Shown here piece by piece: positions 1-8,442 of a DNA stretch of 64,000 nt (positions within the stretch are counted from its first letter, which is position 1; every line of letters begins with the position of its first letter). The notes under the pieces were generated by a model. That model was not told the DNA's origin, did no database searches, and saw only the letters and a program-made list of their open reading frames with translations. Source of the stretch: Nonomuraea helvata (GTDB lineage: Bacteria; Actinomycetota; Actinomycetes; Streptosporangiales; Streptosporangiaceae); the NCBI RefSeq assembly GCF_039535785.1, contig NZ_BAAAXV010000008.1, forward strand, positions 1,039,763 to 1,103,762, written 5' to 3'. The translations under genes were made by a program, and so were the position numbers.

Positions 1-331
1 CGGGGTAGTCGTCCTCCGGGGTGAGCACGCCGAGGTCCCCGCACATGCCGACCAGGTGCTCGTAGCGGGCGGCGCCGCGCAGGTCCGGCGAGTCGTCCGG
101 CGGGGTCCACAGCTCGTGGTTGCCCGGCACCCACACGACCCGCTCGAACCGGCCCGCCAGCAGCCCCAGCGCCCAGGCGATGTCCGCCAGCCGCTCGCCG
201 ACGTCGCCCGCGACCAGCAGCCAGTCGCCGGGACTGACCGGTTTCAGCTCCTCCACGATGGCCCGGTTCTCCGCGTAGCCGACGTGCAGGTCGCTGATGG
301 CCAGCAATCTGCTCCCGCCTTGTCCGGTCAA
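1..331 (-). CDS. Metallophosphoesterase, N-terminal part (runs off the window)
   Basis: The first 110 residues of a calcineurin-like phosphoesterase are visible, and the rest lies beyond the window edge. Three metal-binding motifs of the family appear in order: SDLHVGY near residue 14, AGDVGERL near residue 41, and PGNHELW near residue 70. The family hydrolyses phosphomono- or diesters with a di-metal centre; the substrate here cannot be told. The start is a TTG preceded by AAGGAGGT with 7 nt spacing, which is more convincing than any downstream ATG. The gene diverges from the YigZ-family gene. Confidence 0.85.
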   Translation of the reverse strand, partial: MTGQGGSRLLAISDLHVGYAENRAIVEELKPVSPGDWLLVAGDVGERLADIAWALGLLAGRFERVVWVPGNHELWTPPDDSPDLRGAARYEHLVGMCGDLGVLTPEDDYP

Positions 332-400
332 CGGGCGTACCTCCTTCGCGCGTGACTACGAGCATGCCACGCGGCAGGCGGGCCTCACAGGACGCGGGCG

Positions 401-1060
401 GTGCTCTCGCCGCCGCCGCGGCCCAATACGCTGGCGGATGTGCCCGCGCCGTACCTCACCCTCGCCACCGTCGTCGAGCACGAGACGGAGGCCAAGCGCT
501 CGCGCTTCATCTGCGCCTTGGCGCCCGCGCGCAGCGTCGAGGAGGCGGTCGCGTTCATCGGCGAGCGGCGGCGGAAGCATCCCGGCGCGAACCACAACTG
601 CACCGCCTACGTCATCGGCGAGCGGATCCAGAAGGGCGACGACGACGGCGAGCCGGGCGGCACCGCGGGCACGCCGATGGTGCAGGCCCTGGTGGGCAGG
701 GGGTTCAGCGACGTGGTCGCCGTGGTGACCCGCTATTTCGGCGGCACCCTGCTGGGGGCGGGCGGCCTGGTGCGCGCGTACGGCTCCGCCGTGACCGAGA
801 CCCTCGACCGGGCCGAACCGGTGCGGATGGTGCCGGCCAGGCTCGTACGCGTCGCGGTGGCGCACGACCAGGCCGGGCGGGTGGAGAACGACCTGCGGGC
901 CTCCCGCCACCCGGTGCGCGACGTGACGTACGCGGGCGAGGTCACCTTCGCCGTCGCGGTGGGCGCGGACGAGGTGGCGTCGTTCGCCGACTGGGTGGCC
1001 ACGCTGACGGCCGGCCGGGCCCGCGTGGACGTGGGCGAGGAGATCCACGTCCCCGACTGA
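401..1060 (+). CDS. YigZ/IMPACT family protein (UPF0029)
   Basis: This 219-aa protein has the IMPACT N-terminal fold: the KRSRF segment, the GANHNCTAYVIGE stretch with the conserved NC, the DDGEPGGTAGTPM loop and the RYFGGTLLGAGGLVRAYG block, followed by the smaller UPF0029 C-terminal domain. Length matches the bacterial family (about 200-220 aa). Relatives are linked to translation or stress control in eukaryotes; the bacterial role is unsettled. The GTG at 401 has AGGACG upstream; a second in-frame GTG at 440 sits just before the conserved PAPYLTL and is an equally possible start. Confidence 0.9.
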   Translation: MLSPPPRPNTLADVPAPYLTLATVVEHETEAKRSRFICALAPARSVEEAVAFIGERRRKHPGANHNCTAYVIGERIQKGDDDGEPGGTAGTPMVQALVGRGFSDVVAVVTRYFGGTLLGAGGLVRAYGSAVTETLDRAEPVRMVPARLVRVAVAHDQAGRVENDLRASRHPVRDVTYAGEVTFAVAVGADEVASFADWVATLTAGRARVDVGEEIHVPD

Positions 1061-1232
1061 TCATCCAATGCCGGGAAGTTAGGGCTTGCCGATCAACACC
1101 CGCACCCTCGGCCGCCGGGACAGGCGGGCGATCAGCTCGCCGATCTGTGTCTCCCGTCCGGTGAAGTCGGTCAGTGATGGTCATGTCCCTTTTCTACTAT
1201 TCGGCGGACCGAGGAACGGTGATGCTTGCCGC

Positions 1233-1529
1233 ATGACCGTAGTGATCGCCTTGTTGAAGGCCAAGCCCGACTGCGTCGATGAGGTGGAACAGCGCCTGCG
1301 TGACCTGCAGCGACGCACCCGTGACGAACCCGGGGCACTGGAGTACGCGGTGCACCGGCGGGACAGTGGTGGTTTCCTGCTCTACGAGAGATATGTCGAC
1401 CAGGCTGCCTGTGACGCCCATTTCGCCGCCCCGTACGTGACGGAATTCCTCCACGAGACCGAACGGTGGCTGGAAGAAGCCCCGCGGGTCGAGTTCGGTC
1501 ACGTGCTCGTCTCCTTCCAGCCCGTCTAG
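1233..1529 (+). CDS. Antibiotic biosynthesis monooxygenase (ABM) domain protein
   Basis: This 98-aa protein is a single ABM/YgiN-type ferredoxin-like domain. It begins TVVIALLKAKP, then has the helix with DEVEQRL, the EPGALEYAVHR strand and the FLLYERYVDQAACDAHF block typical of the family. Members are small dimeric proteins that act as cofactor-free monooxygenases or heme-handling enzymes. The reading frame is open to 1086, but homology starts at the ATG at 1233, so the upstream part is taken as untranslated. The broken aldo/keto reductase starts 17 bp downstream, so the two were probably co-transcribed as a quinone/aldehyde redox pair. Confidence 0.85.
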   Translation: MTVVIALLKAKPDCVDEVEQRLRDLQRRTRDEPGALEYAVHRRDSGGFLLYERYVDQAACDAHFAAPYVTEFLHETERWLEEAPRVEFGHVLVSFQPV

Positions 1530-1545
1530 CCCGAGGAGAGTGGAC

Positions 1546-2025
1546 ATGCACGCGAAAGCATTAGGCAGCCAGGGTCTGCGGGTTTCGCCGCTGGGACTCG
1601 GTTGCATGGGCCTGACCTTCGGATACGGGCCGGTGGACCGGGCGCGGGCGGTGGCGACCGTCGAACGGGCACTGGAACTGGGCGTCACCTTCTTCGACAC
1701 GTCCGACCACTTCCGGCGCGTCAGCCCCCGTTTCAAGGGCGAGAACCTGCACCGCAACCGGCAGCTGGTCGAACCCATCCTGACGATCGCTCGCGAACGT
1801 GGTGCCACACCGGCACAGGTGGCCCTCGCCTGGATACTCGCCTCGGTGCCCGAAGCTGTGCCGATCCCCGGCACGACCCGGCCCGGGCGCGTCGAGGAGA
1901 ACGTCGGCAGCCTGGACGTGACGCTGACCGATTCGGACAAGCGCACGCTGGACCAGTCGTTTCCAGCTGGTGCGGCGGCCGGCACGCGATGGCCCTCGGC
2001 GATGATGGCGCTACTCGAAGGGTGA
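1546..2025 (+). pseudogene. Aldo/keto reductase with large in-frame internal deletion
   Basis: The N-terminus (LGLGCMGLTFGYGP then VTFFDTSD) and the C-terminus (FRRVSPRFKGEN, PIPGTTRPGRVEEN, TLTDSDKRTLD) match the aldo/keto reductase family closely, but about 180 residues between them are missing. The product is 159 aa instead of about 330. The lost segment holds the catalytic Tyr of the VYGP motif, the Lys, the His and most of the barrel, so no reductase activity is expected. The frame is kept across the junction. The ATG at 1546 has GAGGAG 7 nt upstream. The 3' end overlaps the convergent AraC gene by 15 bp. Confidence 0.8.
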
Positions 2026-2835
2026 CCCGCCGCGCCGGCTGAGGCTCGGGTAATAGAAGTGCGGCACCGAGCCCGCGAGGAGCTCGGTCGGCCGGGCTCC
2101 GGTAAGCCGCCGCACGTCCTTGATGTAGTGGCTCTGGTCGTAGTACCCGGCGGAGAGCGCGACTGCGAGATGCGCCTGCGACTCGGACAGCAGCAGTGTG
2201 CGGACCACCCGTTGGAACCTGGCCAGTTGCTGGAACTCCTTGGGTGGCACGCCCACTGTCGTGAGGAACCCGCGCCGCAGGTGCCGGGCACTCAGGCCGA
2301 CGCCGGGCCCGATCTGGTTCACCCGGGCCGTGGCCGGGTCGCGGTATATTCGGGCGACCGCGGCGGCGACGCGCCGATCGGGTGGCGCCGCGCTGTCCAG
2401 CGTTCGAACCAGGACCGACTCGATTCGAGCCGCCCGCTCGGCCAGCGTACCGCCGGCCCGCACGGCTGCGACGAGCCGATCGGCTGCCGCGCCGAAGACA
2501 TCCGCGGCCGCGACGGCCTGGTCGGCGATGACGGTCGTGGGCACGGGACACAGCGCGGCGAGAGCCCCGGCACGGAGGCGTACGGCGGTGAACGCCACCG
2601 GCCCGGCCGCCGCCAGCCGCCAGCGTGTCCGGCGCAGACACAGCAGATGGGCCTCGGGCAACCGGTACGGCCCTGACGCCGTGTGCGCCACGATGCCGGC
2701 GCCGCGCTGGATCACCAGTTCGGCGCCGGTGCCGGGGAACACCGTCGGCAACTCCTCGGCCCGCCCCTCCCAGGACCAGATCCGATCCACATATGGGGCC
2801 AAGGCGGCGCTCACCCCCACGAACCGCCTGCGCAC
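2011..2835 (-). CDS. AraC-family transcriptional regulator
   Basis: The 274-aa protein has an N-terminal sensor part of the DUF6597 type (WSWEGRAEELPTVFPGTGAELV) and a C-terminal double helix-turn-helix: GLSARHLRRGFLTTVGVPPKEF near residues 180-200 and AVALSAGYYDQSHYIKDVRRLTGARP near 225-252. The second HTH with GYYDQSHYIKDFRR-like spacing is the family hallmark. It lies convergent to the degraded aldo/keto reductase and may once have regulated it and the ABM gene. No own operator was recognised. Confidence 0.88.
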   Translation of the reverse strand: MRRRFVGVSAALAPYVDRIWSWEGRAEELPTVFPGTGAELVIQRGAGIVAHTASGPYRLPEAHLLCLRRTRWRLAAAGPVAFTAVRLRAGALAALCPVPTTVIADQAVAAADVFGAAADRLVAAVRAGGTLAERAARIESVLVRTLDSAAPPDRRVAAAVARIYRDPATARVNQIGPGVGLSARHLRRGFLTTVGVPPKEFQQLARFQRVVRTLLLSESQAHLAVALSAGYYDQSHYIKDVRRLTGARPTELLAGSVPHFYYPSLSRRGGSPFE

Positions 2836-3365
2836 GACGGTCAGGATACGCCCGAGACGATGTCAGGTTGACGGGTCGAGTGGACGGCGGGCCGTCGAGT
2901 CCCTCGGCGACGCCCTCGAGCTCGCCCATCGGGTCGTCGCCTGGGATTCGGCGAGATCCACGGCGGCCCGCGACTTCCGCCGCGCCACCGCCAGTCCGAG
3001 GTCCACGTCAACGCGGCCATGAACGTCGACCTCACCACGGCGGAGATCTCGGCGCCCCTACCGGATTTCTCAAGGCCGACAACGTCCTGATCCGCCCTAA
3101 CGCCATCCGGGGCACCATCGAGTCCCAAGTGGACGACCGCTACCTCACCCTGGGCCCGCTGCCCTAGCATCGATCGTCACCAGGTGCCGGGCAGCTCGTG
3201 CATGCCGTAGACGGCGGCGTCGTCCTTGAACGCGAGCTCGTCCGGGCCACCACGACCGACGGTATCTCCACCCGGGTCGGCGGAACCGCCGTCATCCGAA
3301 CCTGCTAGGCGACCTCGCCCGTCGTTCGCGGAATGTCCGAAGTGCTCTGCCAGAGTGACCAGGGC
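2836..3365. other. 530-bp stretch of gene debris without an intact gene
   Basis: No complete gene is supported here. On the plus strand a coding-like trail changes frame: LGFGEIHGGPRLPP runs to DLTTAEISAP near 3053, then continues one frame over as PTGFLKADNVLIRP to a TAG at 3165-3167. A third piece, AGQLVHAVDGGVVLERE to a TAG near 3306, follows. This pattern suggests a frameshifted remnant, but the parent family was not recognised. On the minus strand a frame ending ...YGMHELPGTW at about 3180 is open from the MerR stop but has no start codon. Confidence 0.4.
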
Positions 3366-3758
3366 TCAGCCAGTCCAGAGGGCGGTGGCGGTTCCCCGGG
3401 CAAGGTGGTCCTCGTACGTGCGGACCTTGCCGTCGATCAGGGCCAGGCAGGCGGTCAGTTGGTTGATCTGATCATCGACCCGGCGCCGGTGCGTGCGCAA
3501 CAGTTCGAGCCGCTCGGCCTCGTTGCCGGAGCCCTCGCGGACCAGTCCGGCGAACCGTCGGATCTGCTCCAGCGGCATGCCGGTCGCGCGGAACTTCGTG
3601 CAGACCTCGAGCCAGTCCAGGTCGTGCTGGCCGTAGAGGCGCCGGCCGCCCGCGTCGCGGCGAACCTCGGTGTGGAAAAGGCCCTCGCGCTCGTACAGTC
3701 GTAGCGTGTGCACACTCAACCCCGTGCGCGCCGCCACTTCGCCGATGGTGAGTTCCAT
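3366..3758 (-). CDS. MerR-family transcriptional regulator
   Basis: The 130-aa protein starts with the MerR winged helix (LTIGEVAARTGLSVHTLRLYEREGL, residues 3-27), followed by RRLYGQHDLDWLEVC and the dimerisation helix containing ERLELLRTHRRRVDDQINQL. This is the small-molecule-sensing type that lacks the metal-binding cysteines at the C-terminus. It diverges from a short-chain dehydrogenase, and the 56-bp gap contains a canonical MerR promoter, so it most likely activates that gene and its own. Confidence 0.92.
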   Translation of the reverse strand: MELTIGEVAARTGLSVHTLRLYEREGLFHTEVRRDAGGRRLYGQHDLDWLEVCTKFRATGMPLEQIRRFAGLVREGSGNEAERLELLRTHRRRVDDQINQLTACLALIDGKVRTYEDHLARGTATALWTG

Positions 3759-3776
3759 GCGGGCAGTCTACGCGGG

Positions 3777-3807
3777 TTGACCTAGACCTCGGTCTAGCAG
3801 TTAGCGT
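3777..3807 (+). promoter_or_regulatory. MerR-type promoter with 19-bp spacer and perfect operator dyad
   Basis: A -35 box TTGACC (3777-3782) and a -10 box TAGCGT (3802-3807) are separated by 19 bp, the over-long spacing characteristic of MerR-activated promoters. The spacer carries the perfect inverted repeat CTAGACC-TC-GGTCTAG (3782-3797). Transcription should begin about 7 nt after the -10, at or next to the ATG at 3815, so the SDR mRNA is probably leaderless. Confidence 0.75.
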
Positions 3808-3814
3808 CCGCGGC

Positions 3815-4678
3815 ATGCCACAGTTCGACACCTCCACCACTGCTGACGACGTCCTCGCCGGGGTGGACCTGACCGGCCGGCTAGCGATCGTCACGGGCGG
3901 CGCCTCCGGCATCGGCCTGGCCACCACGCAAGCGCTAGCCCGCGCTGGCGCCACCGTCGTCGCCGCCGTCCGCGACCCGGCGGCCGCCCGGCTCAGCGAC
4001 GTCGAGGTCCGCCGGCTCGACCTCGCGGACCTCGACCAGGTCGCCGAGTTCGCGGCAGCGTTCACCACCGTCGACATCCTCATCGCCAACGCGGGCGTCA
4101 TGGCCTGCCCCGAGACGCGGGTCGGGTCGGGCTGGGAGCTGCAGTTCGCGGTCAACCACTTGGGGCACTTCGCACTCGTGCACCACCTGTGGCCGGCGCT
4201 GCGCCGCGCCGCGGCCGCCCGGGTCGTCGTGGTCTCCTCCGGCCTCAGTCCCGACGGCCCGATCCGCTGGGATGACCTGTTCTTTGCCACCGACGCGTAC
4301 GACCGCTGGTCCGCCTACGCCCAGTCGAAGGCCGCCAACGCCCTGTTCGCCGCCCATCTCGATGTGCTGGGTCGACCACACGGCATCCGCGCGAGCTCGG
4401 TGCACCCCGGTGCCATCCTGACCCCGCTGCAGCGCCACCTCACCCACGACGAGATGCGTGCTGCCGGCTGGATCGACGAGCACGGCCGCCCGGCCGACTA
4501 CTTCAAGACCCCCGCGCAGGGCGCCGCGACCCAGGTGTGGGCCGCCGTGACGGAGGACCTTGGCGGCGTGCACTGCGCCGACTGCGCGGTCACTCCATTT
4601 CGCGCCAACCCAGCCGACGCCGCCCGCCTATGGGCCATGTCGGCGACTCTGACCGGCCTGCCCGCCTCGATCGAGTGA
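3815..4678 (+). CDS. Short-chain dehydrogenase/reductase (SDR)
   Basis: This 287-aa protein is an intact classical/extended SDR. It has the TGxxxGIG cofactor loop (T27-G34), NAG at 92-94, N114 in NHLGHF, the catalytic serine at 141-142 and Y168-xxx-K172 in SAYAQSKAAN, the complete Asn-Ser-Tyr-Lys tetrad. It resembles WW-domain oxidoreductase/retinol dehydrogenase-like SDRs. It is expected to use NAD(P)H to reduce a carbonyl. It is controlled by the adjacent MerR regulator through the promoter just upstream; there is no Shine-Dalgarno, consistent with leaderless translation. Confidence 0.92.
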   Translation: MPQFDTSTTADDVLAGVDLTGRLAIVTGGASGIGLATTQALARAGATVVAAVRDPAAARLSDVEVRRLDLADLDQVAEFAAAFTTVDILIANAGVMACPETRVGSGWELQFAVNHLGHFALVHHLWPALRRAAAARVVVVSSGLSPDGPIRWDDLFFATDAYDRWSAYAQSKAANALFAAHLDVLGRPHGIRASSVHPGAILTPLQRHLTHDEMRAAGWIDEHGRPADYFKTPAQGAATQVWAAVTEDLGGVHCADCAVTPFRANPADAARLWAMSATLTGLPASIE

Positions 4679-4877
4679 TGCGAGGCCCGTCGGCCGTTGC
4701 GGTCCGGCGCAGTGCCGAGCGCACCCAGTTGGTCACCCGCGCACGGCCGACGCGTTGCCGCGGTGCGCGGATGCTGCCTGCTTGACCATAGCGGCAGCGC
4801 GGGCCGCCGCCGTGCGCGGCTCTGCCCGGGGACCGCAGGAGGCAATCACTGACCAAGAACGATGATGGGATCACGGC

Positions 4878-6197
4878 GTGAAGCTTCTGCCACGGTGCAA
4901 CCGGCCTGCCCGGGGCCGGAAGACCATCCCACCCCGGAAGGTCGCGTTGGCCGTCGCCGGTCTGCTGATCGCGTCACTGCTGGCCGGTGCCGGTGCGATG
5001 GTGACCATCGTCGCCGTGGCCGTTGTCTCGACGGACCCGGTCGTCTTCCTAACCGCGGGCCTCGCGGTCGCCGGGCTGCTGTCCTGGGTCACCGTGCGGG
5101 TGCTCGTCCTCCGGCGGCTGCCGTCCCGGTACCGTTCCCTGACCCTGCCGGTGACCGTACTCGTGACGGCCGCTGTCGCGGCCGCGTTGCTGGTGCCCCT
5201 ACCTGACGTTCGGCTGCCAGAAACCAGCGTCGCGGATACCCGGTACTGGAGCCTTCCTGGCGGGTCGCGACTGGCCTATGTGCACACTCCTGGGAAGGCA
5301 CCGCACCGCACCACACCGGTCGTCGTGCTCCACGGGGGCCCCGGCATTCCCGACATGCCAGGGCTGAGCCGCTTCTTCCAGCCGCTGGCGGAGTTGGGTT
5401 ACGACGTCTACGTCTACGACGAACTCGGCGCCGGTCGCTCCGCTCGAAGTGAGAACCCACGAGCGTACGGCATCGAGCGCGACGTCGCCGATCTCGAGGA
5501 GGTACGCCACGCCATCGGTGCCGAGAGAATGGTCCTCATCGGTCACTCATACGGTGGCGCCCTCGCAGCCCACTACTTGGCCGCGTATCCCACCCGGGTC
5601 GCGAGTCTGGTGCTCAGCTCACCCGGCCCGCTGGACCCGGCCGACACCAGCGGAAACGAGGCTACCTCGCGCCTTCCGCTGAACCGTCGCCTCGGTACCT
5701 ATGCCGCCGCCTTGCAGCCGCGCGCGTTGCTCGCCTACGCGCTGCTGCAGGTGAACCCGGCGGCCGCGTACGCGTACTTCCCAGACACCGAAGCGGATGC
5801 CCGCAACGACACGATCCTGCACCTCGCCGACGCAGGCCTGCATTGCACCCGGACGCAATGGCAGCCGATGACCCACGGGTCCGGCTTCTACGCGCAGCAG
5901 TATCCGCAGCTCGCCACGGCACCGACAGCGCCCGACGTCCGCCGCGACCTCGCGGGCAATCCGACCCCGGTGCTTCTCCTCAAGGGCCGTTGCGACTACC
6001 TTTCGTGGCACGCGGCTGTCGACTACCGGCAGGTTCTGCCCCACACCGTCTTGCTGTACCTCACCGGCGCCGGGCACAACACCTACCAGGATCAGCCCAG
6101 CGTAGTGCTCGCCGCCGTACGCGGCTTCCTCGCCGGTGGTCCAATGCCGCTGAACCCCTATCCCAGCGACGAACCGCCCCCGGACTACCAACGATGA
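4878..6197 (+). CDS. Membrane-anchored alpha/beta hydrolase, proline iminopeptidase-like
   Basis: The 439-aa protein has three predicted N-terminal membrane helices (about residues 24-48, 54-75 and 88-108), followed by an alpha/beta-hydrolase domain. The domain shows the oxyanion motif HGGPGIP, the YDELGAGRS segment and the nucleophile elbow GHSYGG with S224. The late GAGHNTYQD supplies the histidine. HGGPG plus DxxGxGxS is typical of the S33 aminopeptidase (proline iminopeptidase) group. The catalytic domain would lie outside the membrane. Start is the GTG at 4878; no strong Shine-Dalgarno is visible. Confidence 0.85.
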   Translation: MKLLPRCNRPARGRKTIPPRKVALAVAGLLIASLLAGAGAMVTIVAVAVVSTDPVVFLTAGLAVAGLLSWVTVRVLVLRRLPSRYRSLTLPVTVLVTAAVAAALLVPLPDVRLPETSVADTRYWSLPGGSRLAYVHTPGKAPHRTTPVVVLHGGPGIPDMPGLSRFFQPLAELGYDVYVYDELGAGRSARSENPRAYGIERDVADLEEVRHAIGAERMVLIGHSYGGALAAHYLAAYPTRVASLVLSSPGPLDPADTSGNEATSRLPLNRRLGTYAAALQPRALLAYALLQVNPAAAYAYFPDTEADARNDTILHLADAGLHCTRTQWQPMTHGSGFYAQQYPQLATAPTAPDVRRDLAGNPTPVLLLKGRCDYLSWHAAVDYRQVLPHTVLLYLTGAGHNTYQDQPSVVLAAVRGFLAGGPMPLNPYPSDEPPPDYQR

Positions 6198-6374
6198 CTC
6201 CACCACTGGCAGTGATGATGGAGGTGCGTGTCTCCCGGCAGTGTTGGGTTGATGGTCACGGCCCCGGCATCGTCGCCGCCGTCGCGGCGCCCGTCTTGCC
6301 GGTGCTGGCCTGAGCTCAGACGCCCTCGCGCCGGGTTTGCGTTCGAGCGCGCTCAAAGCCCAAGCGTCGTCGCC

Positions 6375-6911
6375 ATGACGACACAGACCCGGATCATCAC
6401 TGGCGCGTCCCGCGGGTTCGGGCGCGCACTGGCGGAGTCGGCGCTGGAGGCGGGCGACAACGTGGTGGCGGCGGTGCGCCGGCCCGACAGTGTGGCCGAC
6501 CTGCGGGCCACCCATCCGGACACCTGCCTGATCACGAAGTTCGACGCCCGAGCCGTCGCCGCGGCCTCGGATCTTGTGCAGGAGACCCTCGACCGCTTCG
6601 GTCAGCTGGACGTTCTCGTCAACAACGCGGGGCGAGCCGTGGTCGGCGCGGTCGAGGAGGTCGGCGACGCGCAGTTGCGGTGCCGCCAGGAAGGCGACCC
6701 GGCGCGAGCGGCCGAGATCATCGTGTCCCTCGTGCACGGTGAGGAGGTGCCGCTGCGGCTGCCGCTCGGGCGCGAGGCGGTCGAACGTATCTCGGGCGTG
6801 TACCGGCGAGGCCTGGAGGATGTCGAGCGGTGGGCCGAGACCGCCCGCAGCACCACATCACGCTCGTCGAAGCCGGGAAGCACACGGTGCCCGAGCGGCT
6901 CGACATGCTGA
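6375..6911 (+). pseudogene. SDR remnant with internal deletion and shifted C-terminus
   Basis: The N-terminal 95 residues are a good SDR Rossmann half (IITGASRGFGRAL, DVLVNNAGRAVVG). After GAVEEVGDAQLR the sequence jumps directly to what is normally the last 60 residues (GDPARAAEIIVSLVH, LRLPLGREAVERI). About 110 residues with the catalytic Ser, Tyr and Lys are missing, so it cannot be an active dehydrogenase. Beyond about 6845 the frame no longer resembles the family and runs into a fragment of a MerR gene read in another frame. Confidence 0.78.
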
Positions 6912-6994
6912 TCGAACATCGCGACACCATCCGCCGGCGGATCCGTGAGCTGGCCCTTTCCCTCACGGCGGTCGAGTACCGCGGCATTGCCTGA
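6848..6994 (+). pseudogene. C-terminal fragment of a MerR-family regulator
   Basis: In the frame beginning at 6848 the DNA encodes about 48 residues ending TGA at 6992-6994. The part TVPERLDMLIEHRDTIRRRI followed by ELALSLTAVEYR matches the coiled-coil C-terminus of small MerR regulators (compare RLELLRTHRRRVDDQI in the intact MerR at 3366-3758). No DNA-binding half is present. Together with the SDR remnant it looks like a decayed MerR/SDR pair of the type still intact at 3.4-4.7 kb. Its stop directly abuts the stop of the convergent isochorismate synthase gene. Confidence 0.6.
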
Positions 6995-8233
6995 TCATCC
7001 CTCCAGGGCGTACTGCATCACCCGGAACTTGGCCTGGGCCTCGGCCAGCTCGGCGGCCGGGTCGGAGTCGCCCATGATGCCGCCGCCCGCGAACAGGCGG
7101 GCGCGGCGGCCCTGGATGAGCCCCGAGCGCAGCGCGATGCCCCACTCGCCGTCGCCGTGGGCGTCGATCCACCCGACGGGGCCGGCGTACCCGGCCCGGT
7201 CCATGCCCTCCAGCTCCCGGATGACCTCGATCGCGGTGCGGGTCGGGGTGCCGCCGACGGCGGCCGTGGGGTGCATGGCCGCGACCACGTCCAGGACGGA
7301 GGCCCCGTCGGCCAGCCGCCCGCTGACGTGGCTGGCCAGGTGCTGCACGTTGGGCAGCACCAGCAGCTCCGGCTCGTCGGGCGTCTCCAGCAGGGAGCAG
7401 AGCGGGGCGAGGGTCTGGCGGACCGAGGCGATCGCGCACTCGTGCTCGTGGCGGTCCTTGGCCGAGGCGAGCAGCGCGGCGCCGCGCGCGAAGTCGTCGG
7501 CCGGGCCGGTGCCGCGGGCGGTGGTGCCGGCCAGCACGAGCGACTCGATCTCCTGGCCCGTACGCCGGATGAGCAGCTCGGGCGTCGCCCCGACGAGCCC
7601 GGCGACGGAGAAGGTGTAGCACTCGGGATAGCGCCGGGCCAGCCGCGTGAGCAGCAGCCGCACGTCGATGGGCCGCTCGGCGGTCGCGACCAGGTCGCGG
7701 GCCAGCACGACCTTCTCCAGCTCGCCTTCACGGATGCGCTTGGCGGCCCTGGCCACGACCTCCTCCCACTCCGGCGCGGTCAGGCTGCCGTCGCCGTAGC
7801 GGATGCGGCCGGGGTCGCGGACGGGGGAGAACGTCTCCAGCGGCGCGTCGCCGATCGTGGTGAGCCAGGCGTGGCCGCCGCGGCGGGCCAGCACGGCGCG
7901 CGGGACGACCAGGACGGAGCCGTGGGCGTCCTCGTCGAAGGTGAAGCTGCCGAAGGCGACCGGGCCGGAGCCGGGTGTGCGCACGGCGTCGTCCACGTGG
8001 GCGTCGCCGAACACCGTGGCCAGCCACTGGCGGGCCCAGGCGAACCTGCCGGGGCCAGGGGGCACGGTCACCCGTGCGGCCTGTCCCCAGCCGACGAGGC
8101 CCTCACCGTTCCTGACCCAGGCGTAGGGCGCCGTCCTGGGCAGAGATGCCAGCAGGTCGCCCGGGTCACCTACGGGGGTGGTGCGAACCGGTAGCGGGCG
8201 GGTTGTTCCGAGCGCGACACTCACCCAAGACAC
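6995..8233 (-). CDS. menF: Isochorismate synthase
   Basis: The 412-aa protein belongs to the chorismate-binding enzymes. The C-terminal half has the family core: KVVLARD, CYTFSVAGLVGATPELL, LAGTTARG, KDRHEHECAI, NVQHLASHVSG, HPTAAVGGTPTRTA and the GGGIMGDSDP metal site. GTPT and HPTAAVGG are typical of isochorismate synthases (MenF/EntC/DhbC), which convert chorismate to isochorismate for menaquinone or siderophores. No other menaquinone or siderophore gene is adjacent; actinomycete menF is often isolated, so menaquinone is the likelier role. Start is GTG at 8233, with another GTG three codons later. Confidence 0.9.
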   Translation of the reverse strand: MSWVSVALGTTRPLPVRTTPVGDPGDLLASLPRTAPYAWVRNGEGLVGWGQAARVTVPPGPGRFAWARQWLATVFGDAHVDDAVRTPGSGPVAFGSFTFDEDAHGSVLVVPRAVLARRGGHAWLTTIGDAPLETFSPVRDPGRIRYGDGSLTAPEWEEVVARAAKRIREGELEKVVLARDLVATAERPIDVRLLLTRLARRYPECYTFSVAGLVGATPELLIRRTGQEIESLVLAGTTARGTGPADDFARGAALLASAKDRHEHECAIASVRQTLAPLCSLLETPDEPELLVLPNVQHLASHVSGRLADGASVLDVVAAMHPTAAVGGTPTRTAIEVIRELEGMDRAGYAGPVGWIDAHGDGEWGIALRSGLIQGRRARLFAGGGIMGDSDPAAELAEAQAKFRVMQYALEG

Positions 8234-8442
8234 TCTATGCGGGAACTGAACACGTTCGACTCGGACCCCCGTGAATGCAAGGTTACGGACAATGAACCCG
8301 GAAAAACCCGGGCGCCGGACCCGAATTGGCCTCGACCTGATCGCGTCCGGCCTGTCAAGCGGCGATATGAAGTCGGTCCTGAAATCACAGACCTTGCCGG
8401 AACGCCATAGCCGGTCGATGATCCACTTCCTACCTTGGGTCC

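Noticed and set aside
352..1184. Long overlapping frames on both strands over the YigZ-family gene
   Set aside because: They follow from high third-position GC, have Arg/Gly/Pro/Ala-biased composition and no domain signal, while the YigZ frame has clear motifs.
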